From Clostridium sp. AM30-24 (GTDB lineage Bacteria; Bacillota; Clostridia; Lachnospirales; Lachnospiraceae), in assembly GCF_003480435.1 (NCBI RefSeq), contig NZ_QUJB01000008.1:62001-126000 (forward strand): a stretch of 64,000 nucleotides of DNA, written 5' to 3'. The position numbers and the translations under genes were made by a program. The notes under the pieces were generated by a model. That model was given only the letters and a program-made list of their open reading frames with translations. It was not told the DNA's origin and searched no databases. Positions 60,848-64,000 of the stretch are shown piece by piece; position 1 is the first letter of the stretch; each line of letters opens with the position of its first letter.

Positions 60848-62656
60848 TTATTTTCCATACCTCTCAATAAGCGGCACCCGCTCCTGCCCCGGCACGGTTA
60901 AAAGCCCATGATCCGTGAGCTTCAGTTTCGGTGACACCGGAAGGCAGAGCGTCGACATGGACATGATGACATTGTTGTTCTCATATCCGAGACCTTCCAT
61001 CGCCGCGCGGACCTCCTTTAACTCCTGCCCGAGGACCTCGACCGGCTGGTCCGACACGATGCCGCCGATCGTGAGTCTTGCCTCCGCCAGGGACTTTCCT
61101 CCGGCGTACACGACATATGCCCCCTGGAGCTCCAGAACGCGTCTCTGCGCCAGTTTCATGTCTTCCTCATCTGTTCCCAGTACAAACAGGTTGTGGCTGT
61201 CGTGGGACCATGTAGTGGCCACAGCGCCCGGTTGCGTCAGCACTCCTTCGACAAGTCCGTACCCGATATTTCCATTTTTGCCATAGCGCTCAAACACGAC
61301 CGCAAGCGAAAGTCCTGCGGACTTCCAGTCGAGTACTCCGTCCTTCACTGCGACTTTCCGTTTCACAGGAGTTGTCGCTGTTCCAAACGTGCCGATCTTC
61401 ATGACGTTGACCTCGGCCCACGCTGCATCCGGGTCTTCTGCCTTTAAAACGAAGTCGGAAAGCTCCGCCGGACGGCACTTCACGGTGTGGTAAAAGCTCT
61501 CCGGGAAACTGCACGCTGCAGCTGCCGGCACAGCACCGTTTTTTTCCACCTGCGCGGTACTCATCTCCGCTGCCTCTGCTCCGCAGTCAGCCGCGCCAGC
61601 ACGCTCTTTCCCAGCACCGCACGCCGCATCCCCGTCACATTTACAGTACACGCACTCGCCCCTCTTATAAACAACCACCGGCTCGATCCCATCCAGACTG
61701 TCCAGAAGCATGAAATCTGCGATCTTCCCAGGCGCGATCATTCCCCTGTCATCCAGGTGCATTCTCCGCGCAGGTGTCCATGTCGCGCAGTAGATCGCCT
61801 TCTCCATCGGCATCCCCGCCTTCACAGCCGTCTCGATGATCTTGTTGAGTTGTCCGAGAAGAAGCTTGTCCGGCATCGTGTCGTCCGTCACCAGCGCCAC
61901 ATTTTCATACAGCGCATTGTCGCACACGGTCTTCACGACCTCCGGCGTCAGGGATTTGAACTGCAGCTCCAGGAACATGCCAAGCTCCGACTTCTCCAGG
62001 ACCGACTGCGGCGTCTGCTGCGTGTGGTCCGCATCGACTCCCTCATAAATGAATCTGTTGAGATCCGCCCCGGTAAGTCCCGGGCAGTGGCCTTCGATCC
62101 TCAAGTTTCTCCCTGCATTTCTGCACGCCCGGATCATGTCTCTCGTCCGGCTTTCGCCCTCCGCGGAGAGATCCTTATAGTTCATGATCTCGCCGAGGCA
62201 GAGAACCCCGTCCTCCGCCGCCATCTCCGAAACTTCCTTCACGCCTAAAGACGCACCGGAGGTCTCCAGCTTCTCGTTCGTCGCCGGAACACTCGACGGG
62301 ATCGCCCAGAAAATATCCTGCTTCGTCTTCTGAGCCATAAACGCCCGGATGCCGTCCATGCCGAACACATTCGCCATCTCATGCGCGTCAGCCACCACAG
62401 TCGTCACGCCGTACGGAAGCGTGATCCTGGAAAATTCGCCCGGATACGTCATCGAACTCTCGATATGCATATGGATGTCCACAAGCCCCGGCAGCATGTA
62501 TCTGCCTTTGCCGTCTCTCTCTTCAACTCCCGGATATGAAATTGCAGGGGAAATGCAATAAAACTTTTCCCCTGCAACTGCCACATCCCGTTTTTCAAAG
62601 CACTGTCTGAAGGTCTGATAGACCATGACATTTTTCAGAATGAAATCGGGTCTCAT
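60848..62656 (-). CDS. ade: Adenine deaminase
   Basis: The 602-residue enzyme deaminates adenine to hypoxanthine in purine salvage. It has the metal motif DIHMHIESSM at residues 60-69, NYKDLSAEGESR, RIEGHCPGL near 187, ADHTQQTP and the C-terminal domain with the conserved TWSHDSHNLFVLGTDEEDM. Between the catalytic and C-terminal domains, roughly residues 334-382, it carries an Ala/Glu-rich insert with six cysteines (CVYCKCDGDAACG ... DCG ... ACS) that I do not expect in this family. It lies 16 nt after the Pot-type binding-protein gene. Confidence 0.93.
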   Translation of the reverse strand: MRPDFILKNVMVYQTFRQCFEKRDVAVAGEKFYCISPAISYPGVEERDGKGRYMLPGLVDIHMHIESSMTYPGEFSRITLPYGVTTVVADAHEMANVFGMDGIRAFMAQKTKQDIFWAIPSSVPATNEKLETSGASLGVKEVSEMAAEDGVLCLGEIMNYKDLSAEGESRTRDMIRACRNAGRNLRIEGHCPGLTGADLNRFIYEGVDADHTQQTPQSVLEKSELGMFLELQFKSLTPEVVKTVCDNALYENVALVTDDTMPDKLLLGQLNKIIETAVKAGMPMEKAIYCATWTPARRMHLDDRGMIAPGKIADFMLLDSLDGIEPVVVYKRGECVYCKCDGDAACGAGKERAGAADCGAEAAEMSTAQVEKNGAVPAAAACSFPESFYHTVKCRPAELSDFVLKAEDPDAAWAEVNVMKIGTFGTATTPVKRKVAVKDGVLDWKSAGLSLAVVFERYGKNGNIGYGLVEGVLTQPGAVATTWSHDSHNLFVLGTDEEDMKLAQRRVLELQGAYVVYAGGKSLAEARLTIGGIVSDQPVEVLGQELKEVRAAMEGLGYENNNVIMSMSTLCLPVSPKLKLTDHGLLTVPGQERVPLIERYGK

Positions 62657-62672
62657 ATAAAATTCCTCGTTA

Positions 62673-63785
62673 TTAGTTATTGATCGTTCTGTTCCACTGG
62701 TCGATCCAGTTATTTAAGATCGGGTTTACAAAAGCATAGTCAACAACCTTAACTTTTGCAGCCTTGTCTCCGTAGGTCATATCTTTGGACTCTTCCTCAG
62801 TGAATGTAACATCCATGTTTGTCGGAGCCTCGTTTAATGCCTTACCTGTCTTTGTCTGAAGCTCTTCGCTGATACGGTAGTTGATGTACTCGTAAGCAAG
62901 CTCCTTGTTCGCACAGTTCTTTGTTACGTTGATGGTGTTGAAGTTTGCGTAAGCTCCGTCCGGTGTTACATAAACAAGTGTCGGGTTTGCTGCTACGATC
63001 GTCGGAACACCGAAGTCGCCGACAACAGCTGCTGCAACCTCACCGGAAGTGAACATGTTGATCAGGTCGGAAGACTTTGTGTATGTCTTAACAAGGTTCG
63101 GCTTTAAGTCAGCAAGTGCCTTGAAAGCTGCCTCGCCGTTATCAGTTGTCACATCAACGCCTGCATGGTCACTTGCAACATAAACCATAGCCGGTCCGAA
63201 TGTTGTTGTGATCTCCGGAATGGAAACCTTGCCTGCAAGACGCTCATCCCAAAGGTCGTCAAAGCTTGTGATATCAAAGCCTGTAAGCTCCGGGTTGTAG
63301 ATGATACCGATGCTGTTGATGGTGTACGGAACACCCTGTCCTGCCTCTGCAATCTCCTTTGCAGCCGGAATTAACTTCTCAGCGTTCGGGATCTTGCTTA
63401 AATCGATCGTATCGAAAAGCCCCTCGTCAGTACCCTTCGCTGTCATAGCCTGGGAGAGCTCGATCACATCGATCGTGGAGTTCGGGTCAGCGGATAATTT
63501 TGTGTAACGGTCGTTTGTACCGCCTGTCTCAGTAACGATCTCACAGTTGAACTCGTTCTCAAACGGTGTGTAAACTTCCTCTTCGGAAATGTCTTCGCTG
63601 AGGCCGTATGTGGATAATACGAGCTTCTGTGCGTCTCCGGAAGCTGCCTTTGTCTCTTCTGCGGAAGCTGCGGCCTCAGAACCTGCTGCCTGGCTTCCTG
63701 CTGCTGTGGTCTCTGTTGTGGATGCGCCGCCGCAAGCGGTAAGCATCATTGCTGCGCAAAGTACAACTGCTGCTGTTTTCTTCAT
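62673..63785 (-). CDS. ABC transporter substrate-binding lipoprotein, PotD-type
   Basis: The 370-residue receptor starts MKKTAAVVLCAAMMLTACGG, a lipoprotein signal with cysteine in LTAC, then a Thr/Ala/Ser/Glu-rich stretch. The domain LVLSTYGLSEDISEEEVYTPFENEFNCEIV and PYTINSIGIIYNPE resembles the spermidine/putrescine receptor PotD and related group 1/thiamine-type receptors. The ATPase gene lies upstream and adenine deaminase downstream, so a purine, polyamine or other basic small molecule may be the ligand. AGGAG precedes the ATG. Confidence 0.9.
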   Translation of the reverse strand: MKKTAAVVLCAAMMLTACGGASTTETTAAGSQAAGSEAAASAEETKAASGDAQKLVLSTYGLSEDISEEEVYTPFENEFNCEIVTETGGTNDRYTKLSADPNSTIDVIELSQAMTAKGTDEGLFDTIDLSKIPNAEKLIPAAKEIAEAGQGVPYTINSIGIIYNPELTGFDITSFDDLWDERLAGKVSIPEITTTFGPAMVYVASDHAGVDVTTDNGEAAFKALADLKPNLVKTYTKSSDLINMFTSGEVAAAVVGDFGVPTIVAANPTLVYVTPDGAYANFNTINVTKNCANKELAYEYINYRISEELQTKTGKALNEAPTNMDVTFTEEESKDMTYGDKAAKVKVVDYAFVNPILNNWIDQWNRTINN

Positions 63786-63876
63786 GATTTTTTTCTCCTC
63801 TTTCTCTCTTTTTGAGATAATATTTCTTCGCGTTGACAGGATCTCTGCCCGCGCGATGGTTCCCTAAGTTAAATTT

Positions 63877-64000
63877 TTATTTTCTCACCAGGATCAGCTT
63901 GTCCTTCGGGAGATACAGGCGGATCTTTTCGCCCTCTTTGTAAACATGGTCGGTACCCATATTGACCTTTAAGACTCCGGCTGAAGTCTCGACCTCGTAC
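63877..64000 (-). CDS. ABC transporter ATPase, C-terminal end (PotA-type, runs off right edge)
   Basis: Only the last 41 codons are visible: YEVETSAGVLKVNMG, VYKEGEKIRLYLPKDKLIL and a final VRK. This is the end of a TOBE/OB-like domain as found in PotA/CysA-type ATPases. The nucleotide-binding part lies outside the window. The PotD-type receptor gene follows 91 nt downstream, so it is very likely its ATPase, with permease genes presumably further upstream or beyond the edge. Confidence 0.8.
   Translation of the reverse strand, partial: YEVETSAGVLKVNMGTDHVYKEGEKIRLYLPKDKLILVRK

Noticed and set aside
61487..62248. 253-codon plus-strand open frame over adenine deaminase
   Set aside because: Antisense to a clear enzyme with intact metal motifs; composition is typical of an antisense shadow.

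Overview
The window reads as chromosome of an anaerobic Gram-positive of the class Clostridia, most likely a Lachnospiraceae relative. The grounds are roughly balanced base composition, strong AGGAGG-type ribosome sites, GlpP-type antitermination, a V-type (not F-type) ATPase operon, hybrid cluster protein, TRAP transport, LarE, and tRNA-Lys without an encoded CCA. This placement is inference from gene content. No phage, insertion sequence, integrase or CRISPR array is visible. About 58 protein genes and one tRNA can be supported. || Layout. 1-5.1 kb (minus): glycerol regulon glpP-glpK-glpF followed by a GlpA-like and a GlpB-like dehydrogenase. Matching terminator hairpins sit in front of glpP and of the glpA-like gene. 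5.1-8.7 kb: a palindrome-rich intergenic region, then an OmpR-type response regulator and a large membrane histidine kinase. 8.7-17.5 kb: a hydrolase-rich stretch with an M20-MATE-M20 operon, larE, a metallophosphoesterase, a third M20 amidohydrolase and a P1-family peptidase. 17.7-21.4 kb: tRNA-Lys, trxA, trmB, a membrane SH3 protein and a LysR regulator. 21.6-31.1 kb: a complete nine-gene V-type ATPase operon behind a structured leader, ending in a TIGR01906-type membrane protein. || 31.1-40.7 kb: a sugar-acid locus. A TRAP transporter, an UlaG-like metallo-hydrolase, two enolase-superfamily dehydratases and a short-chain dehydrogenase lie on minus. A GntR/FCD regulator is also on minus, and a mutarotase-like protein with a second dehydrogenase diverges on plus. 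Repeated TTTGATAT motifs occur in both control regions. 40.7-48.5 kb: a D,D-carboxypeptidase, a DEDDh exonuclease, a glyoxalase-fold protein, hcp behind a perfect Crp/FNR-like palindrome, and a TrkH/TrkA potassium uptake pair. || 48.5-56 kb (minus): a NikABCDE-type ABC importer with an aspartoacylase-family gene at its end and a LysR gene upstream. 56-59.2 kb: a RelA/SpoT-domain protein and a MarR-MATE pair. 59.3-64 kb (minus): purine-type metabolism with a TRZ/ATZ-type amidohydrolase, adenine deaminase and a Pot-type ABC transporter whose ATPase runs off the right edge. || The least explained features are non-coding: the paired GlpP-type leader terminators, a three-way-junction leader before the V-ATPase, and a roughly 100-bp terminal-inverted-repeat element present twice (larE leader; nikA-nikB gap). 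The nested palindromes at 5.28-5.47 kb and the operator arrays of the sugar-acid and hcp promoters belong here too. All functional statements rest on reading motifs by eye; no database search was run.
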